Source of the DNA: Cyanophora paradoxa
Taxonomy: Eukaryota; Glaucocystophyceae; Cyanophorales; Cyanophoraceae
Reading direction: 5' to 3'
DNA length: 64,000 nt
Assembly: GCA_004431415.1 (NCBI GenBank)
Contig: QPMI01000415.1
Span: 186,001-250,000, forward strand
Of the stretch, positions 34,432 through 46,636 are shown piece after piece (the stretch's first letter is position 1; every line of letters starts with the position of its first letter). The translations under genes and the position numbers were made by a program. The notes below the pieces were generated by a model, which had not been told where the DNA came from, searched no databases, and was given only the letters and a program-made list of their open reading frames with translations.

Positions 34432-37400
34432 TCAGAGGGTGCCGGTCTTGCGCATGAGGAGGAGGAAGTGGAGGAGGCGGGAGACGGGGAGCTCCCGCTG
34501 CCGCGCCAGCGACATCCGCCCCATCAGGTCCCGCACCTGCGTTAGATAGATAGACAGTTGGACGGGGAGCCAAGCCAGGCTGGGCGGGGGGCGCACGAGG
34601 GCGGGGTCGAGGCGGGGGAAGGCGTCGGCGAGGAGGGCGACGGCGGCCTCGGTGGGGACGAGGTCGCGGTGGCGGCGCGTCACGAGGAGGCGGCAGTGCA
34701 GGAAGAACGAGAGCTCCTCCGCCGGCGCGTGCAGCAGCTGCGCGGGAGGGAGGTCAGCGCGTGAGCCGCTGGGACGAAGCGCGAGGCTTGAGATCTAGTC
34801 TCAGGACGTCGAGGGAATTGGATCTACATCTATTACGACCTAGATCTAATTTTGTCTAGATCTAGAATGCGGAGCAAACGGGCGAGCGGGTCGCCCGCTC
34901 GCCTGGCTCGCCTGGAGGCTAGAAAGCTAGATCTAGATCATTTTGCGAGATCTAGAAAGCTAGAGCTAGATCATTTTCATCTAGAAAGCTAGATCTGGAT
35001 CATTGGATCTTTAAGGGCCGCCGGCTCGCTCGCCTGGAGGAAGAGGGCGGCGTCGAGGGAGTGGGCGCGGAGCTGCTCGGCGGTGGCCACGATACCGGCC
35101 GCCGCCTCCCCCGCGAGGCGCGGGAGGCCGTAGCGGTGGCCCAGCCAGAAGCGCAGCTCCCGCTCCAGCCCGTGCGCCGTCGGCGCCCGCAGCTGCGCAC
35201 GGGAATCAAGCGGAAATGTGCGAGGAATGTAAGGACAGCGGCGGGCCTGCAGGTCGTCGTAGAGGGCAGCGATTGTGGAGAGGAACTGGTGCGTCATCGG
35301 AACCGGCGCCGGCGGGGCCGGGGCCAACAGGGCGGAAGGGGGCTGGTCCGCCGCGGCGGCGGCGGGGGTTGTGCCCTCCGCTGCCGCGGGCGTCGGGGAG
35401 CGCGCCGGGGGCCCTGCTCAAAGCTTAGAACAGAGGGGCAAAGGGGCGAAGAGAGAAGGCGGACCGCCGACGAGGTCCGATGTGGACTCGCGAGCGAGGG
35501 TCGGGCCCCCCGAGGCGGCCGACGCGGGGCGCGAGGGCGGGCGCGAGGAGGCCGCCGAGGCGGGGCGCTGCGACGGAGGAGGAGCGGCTGCGGGGGCGAC
35601 GCCAGGCGGCCCCGGCGGGGCGGAGGGGTCGCGGGCGGCGGCGGGGGCGTCGAGCCAGTGGCAGAGGCGGGCGACTCGGTCCTGCAGGGAGAGGATCTGC
35701 AGCTCCAGCAGCCGCGCCAGGTTCCCTGCGAACGAAGCGATAGTAAGAGATTTGATCTGAGCTGGGCTGAGTAAGAGAGAACGAAGGAAAGGCGTACCCT
35801 GGGCGACGTCGAGCATGCGCTGGCGGGAGACGACGCGGCCCTTGAGCTGCGTCGAGGCCTCCAGGCGCCCCACCTGAGAACGAAGTTAACGAGGGGGGGG
35901 GATGGGAGAGGTGGGGGGGAAGAAGCGCGCCATGAGCTCGGTCTGGTTGAGGAGGCCCAGGAGGTCCGCCACGTGCTCGGGCCGCTCCGGTGGGGGCGCC
36001 AGCGCCGGCCCCGGCGCCGGCGGGTCCGCCGCCCACTCCTCCTCTTGCGTGGAGGCGGGGGGAGGGGCCGAGCGGGCGGAGCCGGCGGCGGGGGCGGCGG
36101 AGGCCGGAGCGGGGTACGGGAGCGGGGCGAAGGGGGTCGGGGCGGGGGGCGCGGCCACGGCGCGGACGGGGGAGGGGAGCGGCGCGGCGGCCTCCGGGGT
36201 AGGGGGCCGGGCAGAGCTGGGGCCGGCAGAGGGAGGGCGGGCTGAGCCGGCCGAAGGGGGGCGCGCAGAGCTCGCGTCGACCGAGGTCTGCGGGGCGGGG
36301 CGGGGCGGTCAGGCTCAGACTCGGATGAGAATCAGGGGAACAGCGAAAGCAGCGCACCCGGGGGGAAGGGGTGCGCCGTGAAGTGGCCGTGGCGGGCCGC
36401 TCAGAAGCCGCGGCGGCCGCGGCCGAGGCGGGCGGGGCGGCGACCCCCGCCCCCAGCCGCAGGGGCGGCGCGGATGCGGCGGAGGCAGCGGCGGCCGAGG
36501 CGGACGGGCCCGGAGGGGCAGCGGAGGCGGAGAGGGCGGAGCGGGAGGCGGAGGGGGCGAAGGAGACGGGGGCGGCGGGAGGAGGGCGCCGGGATACGAG
36601 GGGCGAGGGGGCGGCGGTGGAGGAGGCGGCGGCAGCGGCGGCGGGCGCCTGCGCCGGGGCGAGCGGGGGCAGGGAGAGGGGTGCCGAGGGGCCGGGGGCG
36701 GGCGTGGGGGCGGAGGGCGAGTGGCGGAGGCGGAGGCGGGGCGGGAGGCGGAGCGGGGTACGGCGCGGGGCTCGGGTCCGGCGTCGTTGCCGGGCCAGGG
36801 CCCCAGGGGCCCGGCGGAGGCGGAGGCGGCAGCGGCCTCCAGACGCGCGGCGGCGGCCTCGGCGGCGGCCAGCATCGCCTCCGGGCTCCCCGCGGGCGCG
36901 TCCGCAAGGCTCCGACGGGACGGCCGCGCGGCCGGCGCAGGGGCGGGCGCGGCGGCTTCCGGGAGGGGCGGGTGGTGCTGGGCGGAGACGGAGGGGGCGC
37001 GGGAGGAGGAGCGGCGGAGCGGGGACGAGGGCGCCGAGGGGGGCCGCGTCGGGCTCGGCGAGACCGACGGCGAGACCGAGGGCGAGCGGCCCAGCGACGC
37101 CTGCGCCGAAAGCTAAGGGACGGGGGGGGAGAAGGAGGGGGGTACGCACGCGGAGCTCGGAGGCGGAGGGCTTGCGGGAGAGGCGGACGGGGGCGGACTG
37201 GGAGCTCTGAGAGACGGAGCCCCGGCGCGCCAGTGCGGGCCGGTCCCCGGGCTCGGGGCTCCTCCCCGCCTCCTCCCGCGCCTACCGTAAATGAGAAAGG
37301 GGGGGGGGGTGAGAGAAGGGGGTACGGGGGGTACCTGGACGTCGGCCTCGTGCTCGAGGGCGGAGATGCGCGAGGAGCGGCGGCTCGCCCGCTCGCGCTC

Positions 37401-39989
37401 CCGCTCCCGCTCCCGCTCGCGGTCGCGCTCGGCGTCGCGGTCCCTGCTCCTGTGGACTTCCCGGTCCTTCTCCCTGTGCTTCTTGTGCTCTGCGGTACCC
37501 CTGAGCCACCCGCGAGCGCGGCGGCGGACGGCGGCCGGGTACGTCCCCCGCGCACCCTTGTCCTTCTTCTCCTTCTCGGGGGGTACGAGGGCGAAGGCGA
37601 GGCCGCCCTGCGCACGCGAGCGTTCGCCCGGCCTCAGGCACGGCGCGAACGGTCGACAAAAGAAAACCGCGTACCCGGTTGAGGGCGGCGTTGTGCTGCT
37701 TGAGGGCCGCGTCCATCTGCTCCTCCTGTACCCCCCGTTCCGTGAGCGGAGCTGTACCCACCCGGCCGGACTGCGCGTGGGGGTACGGGCACGCACGAAG
37801 AAGGCCTCGCGGCGGGCGAGCTCCGCCTCGAGTTCGGCGACGCGCGCCCGGAGCGCCGCGCCGCGAGCCTCCGCCTCCTCCTGCGCTCCCCTAAGAACGA
37901 GGCTTCTAGGAGGAGGAAGGGGAAGCGGCGGGCCTCGATGCGGGCTTTCAGGTCGCCCTCGAGGCGGGCCTGCACGATCTCCTCGAGCCGCGTCCCCAGC
38001 GCCCGCTCCGCCGCCGCCTTCTCCTGCACGCACGCCGCCGCCCTCTTTAGACTAGGAAGAAGGGAAGGGAAGAGGAGGAGGGCGGCGTACCGCGGCGAGG
38101 CGCTCGACGGAGGCCTCGTGCCCGGCGCTCGCCTTCAGCGCCGCCTCTGCGCCCCGAAAAGGAGAAGGGAGGAGATCAGCGGAGGAGAAGTAGGAGGAGT
38201 CGAGAAGTAGGAGCGGGGCGCCGCGCAGCGCGGCGCGGAGGGGCGGGGCGGAGTAGGAGTAGAGAGCGGAGGCGGAGGAGGAGTCGAGAAGTAGGAGGAG
38301 GAGTCGAGGGGTAGGAGCGGGGCGCCCTCCAAACAGAGGGGCGACCTCCACAACGCGTCGGGGCGCTGCGGACCGTACTGGGCGCGGAGGGCGAGGGAGC
38401 GCTCGAAGTAGCGGGCGGCCTTGTCGCGCAGCGCCGCCGCCAGCTCCTCCTGCGTCTCCTGCACCAGCCGCGCCCGCGCTGCCCGGCGGGGGGAGGGAGG
38501 TCAGACCCGCCATCATCGAGATCAAGAGCCGCGGGCGCCAGGAGGTCTAGGAATGTGCGGAGCGGGCGATACGAGCGCGGCTCCGAAGCGAGAACGAGGG
38601 GATCAAAGGGGCGCACAGGCCTCGTCCTCGGCCTGGCGCCGGGCCTCGGAGACGACCGCCAGGCCGTGCGCCAGCCGGTCAACCTGCGGAGAGGCAGGGC
38701 TCAGGAACGGCGGACGGGGCGGGGCGGGGCGGGAGGGGCGGGCCTCCTCGGCGAGGCGGCGGCGCTCGGCCATGCACCCCTGCAGCGTCTCCCCCCGGTC
38801 CTTCAGCGCCGCGTCTGCCCGAGGGAGGGTCAGAGCTGAGGGTGGGGTTGAGCGCCAGGCTGAGCGCACGGAGCTGGTCGATCTCGGACTGCATCTCGGC
38901 CTTCGTTCGCTCCAGGAGCATCACCTTCGCCTCCAGCACCTGCGGGGGGCGAGGGAGGCGGGGCGCTCAGCTTTCTTTCTTAGGGGAAGGGGGCAGGGAG
39001 GCGGTTGGCTCGCGCGCCTCCTCGACGCTGGGGGGCTTGACCATCGCCGCGGCGGCCGCCGCGTCGGCGGCGGCGAGCTCGGCCACTGACATGCCGGCGG
39101 GCGGGGCCATCAGCGCCGGCGCCCGCTCCGCCCCCGCCGACCGCACGCGCCGCCCCAGGCGCCGCCGCGCGGGGCCTGCGCGCCCGAACCGAGCCGCCGC
39201 GTCAGCGCTGCACGGCGGCGCAGCCAGCAGCCAAGCAAGGGCCCGCGCGCACCGCGCTCGGCGGCCATGCCGCCCGCCAGCGAGTCGCGCAGCTGCTCGT
39301 AGAAGGGCGCGGCGTCCGTCGCCGGGGCGGGCCCGGGGCCCTCGGCCTCCCGCTGCGCCCGCGCGTCGCGCAGCTTGGCCCGCCAGCGCTCCGTGATCTC
39401 CGGGTTCGGGTCCCGCTCCTCGTCCAGTAGCGGCCGCGGCGAGGGCGCGAGGCCATGGTCCCTGCGCCAAGCTTAGACTTAAGGCTAGGCCGCGGCGCGC
39501 GTAGCGCACGTCGACTCGCGGAAGTTCTCGTCGCCTTCTTCGATGGTGCTGGCCACGGAGATGTCCCCGGGGCCCCGCCGCCGCGTGGTGCGCTGCTGCT
39601 GCCGCTCGGGCGAGTCCCGCTCCTCGGCGAGCTCGTCTCCAGAGCCCGCGCCGCCGCCGCGGCCCCGCTGCTTGACGGGCGCTGCGGCGGCGTGGCCGCC
39701 TCAGCGTGTGGCCGCATGCATCGAGGCGGCTCTCGAACCTGAGACGGGGCGGGGCTTGCTTGCGTGCTGGAGCTCGACGTACGCCTGGACCTCCTCGCCT
39801 GGGGCAGGAGCGCTTAGCTAAGGGCAGCGGGCGGTGGGAAGCGCGCTGGAGCGCACCCTGAGCGGCTATCCAGCTGTCCGCGTTCTGTCCTAGCAGCCCC
39901 GACTCTATGAGCGGCTCCCGCAGCGGCGGGCGCCTGCTGATGCGGCCAGCAACCGTCAGGAACGCCCGACCGGCGTCCTGGGCCGCCAT
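34432..39989 (-). CDS. Large coiled-coil protein, multi-exon, function unknown
   Basis: The proposed start is MAAQDAGRAFLTVAGRISRR at 39989, then GLLGQNADSWIAAQG. Next is a long set of heptad-rich exons: VLEAKVMLLERTKAEMQSEI; DAALKDRGETLQGCMAERR; VDRLAHGLAVVSEARRQAED; ETQEELAAALRDKAARYFER; KAAAERALGTRLEEIVQARL; RARVAELEAELARREAFFV; and an Arg/Asp/Glu repeat KKHREKDREVHRSRDRDAER. A Pro/Ala/Ser-rich middle (about 37000-35450) follows. A helical C-terminus then reads LARLLELQILSLQDRVARL; ALYDDLQARRCPYIPRTF; LERELRFWLGHRYGLPRLA; RRHRDLVPTEAAVALLADAF; LLHFLLLMRKTGTL, stop at 34432. This resembles centrosomal, ciliary or cytoskeletal scaffold proteins in style, but I recognise no specific family. 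Joining everything into one gene is an inference from continuous strand and style. Confidence 0.55.
34800..34995. repeat. CTAGATCT-rich intronic repeat
   Basis: An intron of the coiled-coil gene consists of imperfect units of CTAGAAAGCTAGATCT and CTAGATCATTTTG, much A/T-richer than its flanks. The units recur about four times. Confidence 0.7.
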
Positions 39990-40151
39990 GCTTGCTGGTT
40001 TCAGCGCTCCCGAATGAGCTTGCGGGGATACCGGATAACTGAAGCAAAGTCAGTGTCCTAGCTGCGGGCAGTGCCAGCAGGTTCCATCAACTTTAAAGCA
40101 TGATAGCTAGGTAGCGCAGCGCGTTTCCCCGGTCCCGGTGCTAGCTGAGCG

Positions 40152-43100
40152 ATGCCGGCGATGCAACCACACCCGCCAGCGACACCGAGGCAGCAGCGGT
40201 CGCTCTCAAGCGCGATATACCACGATCCAAATGAGACGCCTTCTGCCTTCAGGACGCCCCACAGGGCAGCCAGGTCGATCTCTCTGGCCGGCGCCCGGTC
40301 CATGCCCGTCCCGGCGAAAGGGAGCCCGGCGACGCTCCCCGGCACGCGCAGCTTGAACTTGGGCCAGCTTAAAGCGGCTCAGGCTCTTCTCCCGCCCACT
40401 GCGGCCAGCCCCCGCTCGCCCGCGAGCCCGCCTGAGGGCGTGGGCCGAACGTCGCCGCGCGAGCAAAAGCCGTCGCTCCAGACCTCCAGGATCAGCTCAG
40501 CAGAGGCCCTGAAAGCGGCGATCGAGTTCCGCGACCTGGCGAGAGGTGCGCGCGCCGCGCCGCCGCGCCGCCCCGGGAGGCCGAGCGAGCCCGGCCCCCT
40601 GCCGCCGCAGAGGTCGAGGAGAACAGGGAGGGCTCGACGCTGACGCAGAGGAAGATCGTCAACCTCGTCAAGGGGGTGCACAAGGCGACCGAGCGCATCG
40701 AGATGACGCTGCAGCGGCTGGAGGAGAGGGACGAGCGGGAGCGCATGAACCTCGCGGCGCAGAACCTCGACATCACGCTCAACGCCGCCAACGTGCGCGG
40801 CGCACGCACGTCGATCCCCTCTTCGAACCGCGCCCGCCGAGCCCCGCGCGCGCACACAGAGCCAGATGCGGGCGCTGAGCCTGATCGAGGACCTGGAGGG
40901 GCGCCGCGAGCAGATCGACTTCCTGCAGTCCTCCATCGCGACGCACATCGCCGCGCGGCGCGACGCGGCGTCCATCGTCGCGGTGGAGGAGCGCGACGGG
41001 GAGATCAAGCAGGCGGAGACGGCCGTGCAGGAGTGGGTCGGGCAGGTCGCCGCCGCGCTCGACGCCAAGGCCGCGCGCGAGAACTCCGTCGTCTCCATCT
41101 GCTCCAAGCTCTCCGAGAACCTCAAGCGAGCCCACCCACCGCCGCCTCCTCTTAATTCTACCTCTTCTCCTCTCGAACTTCGTTCGCAGGGAGATGTACA
41201 TGCGGGCTACGCGCGTGGTCGACGAGGGCCTCCTGCACGCCCTCTTCAAGCTCGACGTCCTCAAGTACTACGCCATCTCCGCCGCCATGGACCAGGACTG
41301 GCTGGCGCGCCCGCGTTCGAATCCGAGAGATTCGATCCGACCCGAGAGATTCGATCTGTCTGACTCCGGGACGGGCGCAGTACGGGCTGAAGTCGCTCCA
41401 GGAGGCGATTTTCGACGCGCAGCAGGAGGCCAAGCGGCACCAGCTGCACCAGGTGCGCGCGCGTGCCCCGCCTCGCTCTGATCTGCGCCACCGATTGGTT
41501 CCTGGAGCCCGCCTGACGCCCGTCCGCCCGCCCCAGGACGCGACGAAGGACGCGCTCCGGCGGCGCATCGACGCCCTCGCGGCGCGCGTCGCCGACCCCA
41601 TCGTCCTCTCGCTCCTCGTGGAGCAGGACGTGCCGGGCGCCGAGCGGGCCGACCTGCAGCGCGCCGACCTCTCCGACACGCGCGCGCTCGAGGAGATCGC
41701 CGCGCGGGCGCCGCCGCGGGCCGAGGGGGCGGATCCCTCGTTCCGGCGGCGCAGCCAAGCCGGCGCCGACTCCGAATCGCTGGAGCAGGCGCGGTCGGCC
41801 GTCGAGCGGCAGCGGCGGGAGCTGGAGGAGGCGACGCGGCGGGCGCGGGAGGCGGAGGCGCGCTACGCGGCCCGCGAGGGGCAGCTCGAGAGGGACTTCA
41901 AGGAGCTCCAGGCCGCCGCCGGCTCCCAGGACCTCCTGGTACGCGATCCAACTTCGTTCGCACTTCGCCGAGAACTTCGCTAACTTCGTTCGCTCGCGCA
42001 GGTGATCCGGCAGCTGCAGGGGACGGTGGCGGAGTGGCGGGCGCGGTGGGACGAGGCGCAGGCCGAGGTCGGCGCCTACCAGCTCCGCATGGTGCGCCGC
42101 AGCCGGGGCGGGCGGGCGGGCGGGCGGGCGGGAGAGGCCGAGCAGCAGCAGCGCCTGGATGGATCCCTAACCCCCTGGGGTCGGGGGCGGGCGCGCCGAG
42201 CCGAGCCGAGCGCCTAGACCCGCTCGATCTAGATCTGATCCGATCCATCTCGGGCAGGATGAGCGGGACGCGGAGATCGCGCGCAAGGCGGAGGAGCTGG
42301 AGGCGGCCGCCGAGCGCGAGCGCCGCCTCGAGGCCCGCCTCGCCGAGCTACGGGACCAGGCGCGCCCCCTTTTCTCTTCCTTCGATCTTCCTACGCTCTC
42401 CCTTCTTCTTACCTTCTCCTCCTCAGGTGCGGGCGCTGGAGGCCGGGGTGGAGGGCGACTCGTCGGCCGTCCTCGCCCGCGTCGCCGCCGCCGAGCAGGT
42501 GCCCCCGCCCTCCCCGAGCAGATAGCACACAAGGGACAAGAGATAGGACCGCGCCGCGCGGCGCCCTCGGCTCACGCGCGGGCGGGGGCGCAGGCGGCGG
42601 CGCACGCGTACGAGGAGCTCGACGCGGCGCGGCAGCGCCTCACCTCCGCCGACCTCCACGTGCGCCCGCCCCTTTCCCGTCCCGTGGCCGAAGCTTAGCG
42701 GAAGGCCGGGCTTCACATAGACCTTTATATAGGGACCGCCCAAAGATAGCGCGAAGGCTCTGTCTTAACGGAAGATAGCGACGAAGATAGACGACGAAGA
42801 TAGCCCAGATCTAGAAGATAGCCGTCTTAGAAGGCCGGGCGATTGCCGAGGACGAAGACGACCCTCGTACAAGGCCCTAGGGGCCTTCCTAAGATCCCAA
42901 GAGCCCCCCGGGCCCTGTTCTACTCTGCGAGACGCGGGCCTGCTATGACTCTAAGATAATATGAAGAAGAAAGACTTGTCTTGGAGCCCAAGACCGTCCA
43001 AGCCTACGACGGCCTAAACCGCGGCCCGGGCTGAGAGGCGGCCGCGGGCAGGTGCGGGAGCTGGAGGCGGAGGTGGTGCGGGCGGCCTCGGCCCAGCCGC

Positions 43101-45007
43101 CCCCCTCGCCCGGCCCGGGGACCGAGGACGAGGGCGAGGACGGCGCCCACTCGCCCCCTCACGGCCACCACAGCACCCTCGCCGTCCCCGTGCGTTCCAT
43201 TCTTCTTATCCTTTGCTCGCTCTTATTCTTCGTGCGTAGGGCCAGGAGGGCCGGCCCAAGTCGGGCGTCAAGGGCAGCAGCAAGGGCGGGCAGGGCGGCC
43301 GGAAGCGCTCGAAGCAGGGGGCCGGGGCCCACGAGAAGGCGCTGGCGCCGCCCAAGGCCGCCGCCGAGCGCCCCGTCTCCGCCGCCTCTTCCGTCGCGTC
43401 GGCCGCCTCGGCGGTCTCCGTGGCCGTGGGGGGCGGAGGCGGAGGAGGGGAGGAGGAGGAGGTCATGGAGTCGGACGTGGACGCCGAGCCGTTCCCGACG
43501 TACAAGCGCGGGCCCGGGGGCCTCCTCATCGCCATGCGGGGCGCGCCCGCCCGCCTCTCCCCCCGCCCCGCGCTCTTCTTCTTCTCAGGCGGCTCCGCAG
43601 GGGTACCGGTGCAGACGGACGACGAGCTCGTCGAGCCGCTGCTCATGGACCGGTACCCCCCTACCCCTACCCCTACCCCCCCTCCGTCTTCCCCCCACCC
43701 TGAACCCGGACCAGGGTACGGGCGTTCCTGCTGGCGGAGGACGAGTGGAAGTCGTACACGGGGGAGCCGAAGATCCTAGCGGCCAAGTACTCCGTCGGCC
43801 GCACGGTGAGGCCGTACCCCCCATCCGCCCACCGTGGAAATTCAGACCGCTGAGCGCGCCGCTGTTCGAATTCGCAGTCGGCGCTGACGCTGGAGGAGAA
43901 GGAGCGGCTGCGGAAGCAGCGGTGGCGGGCGACGCGGGACGAGATCCGCCTCGAGATCGTCCGCCGGCACCAGGCCGCCGAGGCGCTGCACGGGCCCATA
44001 AGCCTCAGGGCCGCTGGCGGCGCCGGCGCCTTCGGAGCCGGCGGCTTCGGGGCCGCCGGGACGCCAGGGATAACGACCCCGGGCGGCCTGAGCCTCGTGC
44101 CGGCCACGCCCGGGGCCTCGTTCTGGCGCCTGGGGGGGGAGCTCTCCAGCGTCTCCTCCCGCCTGACCGTGACCTCGACCCCCCGCACCGACCCCGAGGC
44201 CGCGGCCGTCGTCGTCGTACCCGCCCCGGCCTCCTCCGCCGCCCCGGCCGAGGGCGTGACCCTCGTCCTGCCCCCTCTCAAGCAGCGGAAGGGCGGCCAG
44301 GCGTCCGGCGCCGCCGCCGGCGGGGCCGCTCCCGGCGCCCCCGCTTCGTCCCCCCCCTCCTCCTCCGGGGCCCTCGCCGCCCGCCCCACGCTCTTCACCG
44401 TCATAACGGAGGGCTCCGAAGAGGGGCTCCCGGACTCCCGCGCCGCTTCCCCGCGCGCCGGCTCCGCCCCGCACGGGCCCCGCACGCCGCAGCAGGGGGC
44501 CCGCCGCGGGTCCGCGCCGAACGCCAACGAGAAGCCCGGCAGCCCCCTCCCGACCGTGCGCCTGCAGAGGCCCGCCGGCGCCGCCGCGCCCGCCCGCTCA
44601 CGCCTCGCTCAGGTATTTCCGGAGCTGGCGCCCTCCTCGCCCGAGACGGGCGGCGGCCGAGCCTGCCGGGGGCGGGGCGGGCGCCGAGCCCGCGGCGGGG
44701 GTCGGCCCCCGGCCTCTCCATCCCGCCGGGCGTCGCGAACAGCAAGGCGGCCGAGGAGCTGCTGAGCTCGTGGCGCGAGGCCGGCGGCCGCGACGCGCTC
44801 GCGAACGCCGCCGCCGTCGGGGGCGAGATCGAGGAGCGCGCCAAGGCGAGTCTTCCAACTCCGCCTTCCCGCCCCGCCCCGCCGCTGACGCCCCGCCCGC
44901 TTGCGCAGCAAATGCTGCGCTCGCTGCCCGAGTTCCGGAGCAGCCCGGCCGCGCCCTCCCCCGCCCCGCCCGCCGAGCCCACCCTGCAGTCCTGGGGCGG
45001 CCGCTAG
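40152..45007 (+). CDS. Large coiled-coil protein, multi-exon, function unknown
   Basis: The start region MPAMQPHPPATPRQQRSLSS runs through a Ser/Pro-rich segment to SAEALKAAIEFRDLAR. Coiled-coil exons follow: TLTQRKIVNLVKGVHKATER; LQRLEERDERERMNLAAQNL; MRALSLIEDLEGRREQIDFL; EIKQAETAVQEWVGQVAAAL; RATRVVDEGLLHALFKLDVL; SESLEQARSAVERQRRELEE; RKAEELEAAAERERRLEARL. A low-complexity basic/Ala region follows, then a compact block ELVEPLLMDRYPP; FLLAEDEWKSYTGEPKILAA; LTLEEKERLRKQRWRATRDE (43600-43980). The tail includes SKAAEELLSSWREAGGRD and ends LQSWGGR at 45007. One intron (42665-43050) is unusually long and A/T-richer. Divergent from the other coiled-coil gene, with about 160 bp between starts. 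No family recognised. Confidence 0.55.
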
Positions 45008-45093
45008 CCCCGGCCCTAATTAAGCCCTAAGTCTGTACAACGAACTAATCTACTAAACTGATCACAAAGATCTAGAGCTCTTCTGCTTCGTTC

Positions 45094-46235
45094 TCAGTCG
45101 AGCTCCTCGGGCTCCACCCCCTCGTCCAAGTCTTCCACGTCTGCCGCCGACCTCCGCGGCTGCCGGTTCTGGTAGCTGCGGGGGGTAGGCGATATCGATT
45201 AGATTCAGGGGTAGGGGATTCAGTTCCCGGGGGTACGCGATTGCGAGGAAGGGGGGTACGCACTTGAGCTCGGCGATGACCTCGGTGGCCTCCGTGAACT
45301 GCTCGACGACGACGGCGCTCTTGCAGCCTACGGGGGTATAACGGTCACGGTTCGCGGGGGTACGGTCATCTTCAAACGGGCTCGCCGGCGAATGGGCACG
45401 CGGCGCTGGGCTTCTTGTTCAATTTGGCCCGCTTAACGTAGTCCATGATGCACGGTCGGCAGTAGCAGTGGGTGCACGCGCTGCCCCGCCGCGTCAGGCG
45501 CGCGCGGGGCGAGGGGCAAGGGGCGCGAGGAGGGGGCCGCCGCACTTCTTGACCGGGTCGCGCTCGGCAGCCATCTGCTGGGAGCAGAGCGGGCACTTCG
45601 TCACGATCACTTGCGAGGCGGTGACGAGCTCCTCCTCCTCGTCCTCAGCCCGCGGCTGCGCCCCGGGCGGTGAGGCGCGCGCGCGGGCCGAGCGGCGCGC
45701 GCTCCGCGCCCCGCACCATCGCGTTTCGCCTGAACTCCTTGTACTTCTCGTGCGACTCGACCCACGCCTCGACGTCGCCGAGCTTCGCTCTTTCCTCGTC
45801 CATCTTTGCCTCCAGGTGCTTCTCCAGATCCACCTGCGCCGGCTCGGCTAAGCCAAGCGCGCGCGGGCGAGTTGCGAGTTCGGCGGGCGCACGTCTTCCG
45901 CCTTGGGCAGGGCCATCCCGAACTCGTGTTTGAGCGCAATGAGCGCTTGCCGCTCAACGTAATTTGCGTACAGCGTCCGCAGCAGCGAGCGCGCAGCCAT
46001 CTCTAGCTTCTTGACCTGCGCGGTTTGAAAAGAGCGCTCAGCGGCGAGAGAAGGCAGCTACAGGCGGCGGTGAGCGCGGCGGCGATCGGGGGCGCACGTC
46101 GTCCTCGCGCTTCAGCTTGCATAGGAGGGTGCCGGAGCTGAGCACGTCTTTCATGTGCTCGATCACCTTCCTTTCGTCTTCCCTTAGCCTCTTCTCCGTC
46201 TCATCCACCACTTGAGCTACGCCCGCCGGCGGCAT
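45094..46235 (-). CDS. NSE2: NSE2/MMS21-like SP-RING SUMO ligase, multi-exon
   Basis: NSE2/MMS21 is the SUMO E3 ligase of the SMC5/6 DNA-repair complex. Reading from MPPAGVAQVVDETEKRLRED at 46235: a helical N-terminus (EDERKVIEHMKDVLSS; MAARSLLRTLYANYVERQAL; KHEFGMALPKAED), a coiled exon DLEKHLEAKMDEERAKLGDV with AWVESHEKYKEFRRNA, then the ring: VIVTKCPLCSQQMAAERDP, then SACTHCYCRPCIMDYVKRAK, CPFAG and CKSAVVVEQFTEATEVIAE. Cys/His spacing with a CPFAGC-type end fits the SP-RING class, though a RING-type ligase of another family cannot be excluded. An acidic tail EDLDEGVEPEELD ends at 45094. Divergent from the TRAF-type gene by about 400 bp. Confidence 0.65.
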
Positions 46236-46636
46236 CTCGCTTCGCTTTCAAGTTCGGCGCGTTCGGGAGGGGGGCAGTTTCGAACCGGGTACGCATTCAA
46301 CCTTAGGCGAGCGCTGGGCCCTTCTCCTCGTTGCGACGCGCAGAGCGGAAGCAGGATGGAGAACGAATCTTTCGTGCCTGAAGGACCCGCCTCGAGGCGC
46401 GTCTGATCCGCGAGCGCTTGCGGTCGCTTGCCTGACCTGACAACCTTGCAATTGCACAGCCTCGACGACCCCGGGCGCGATGCAGCCGACGGTCACGACT
46501 CTCGGTGAGCTTTAGGCATTCCTTAAACGCGATAGAAGCGCTGCCGGCCGCCGACCGCGCCGTATGCGCGTTCGCTTGGCGCCATGCGCCTCGGATGCAA
46601 CGTGCGCGGACCTCTGATGACTCGTTCTGCAGGGGT

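Noticed and set aside
36371-37682. Very long Arg/Gly/Ala-rich + strand frames
   Set aside because: They have no domain, are complementary to a Pro/Ala/Ser-rich part of the minus-strand coiled-coil gene, and show no splice logic.
41323-41368. tRNA-like TTCGAATCC (T-loop) sequence
   Set aside because: No matching acceptor, D-loop or anticodon arms around it; it is part of an intron repeat of GATTCGATC units.
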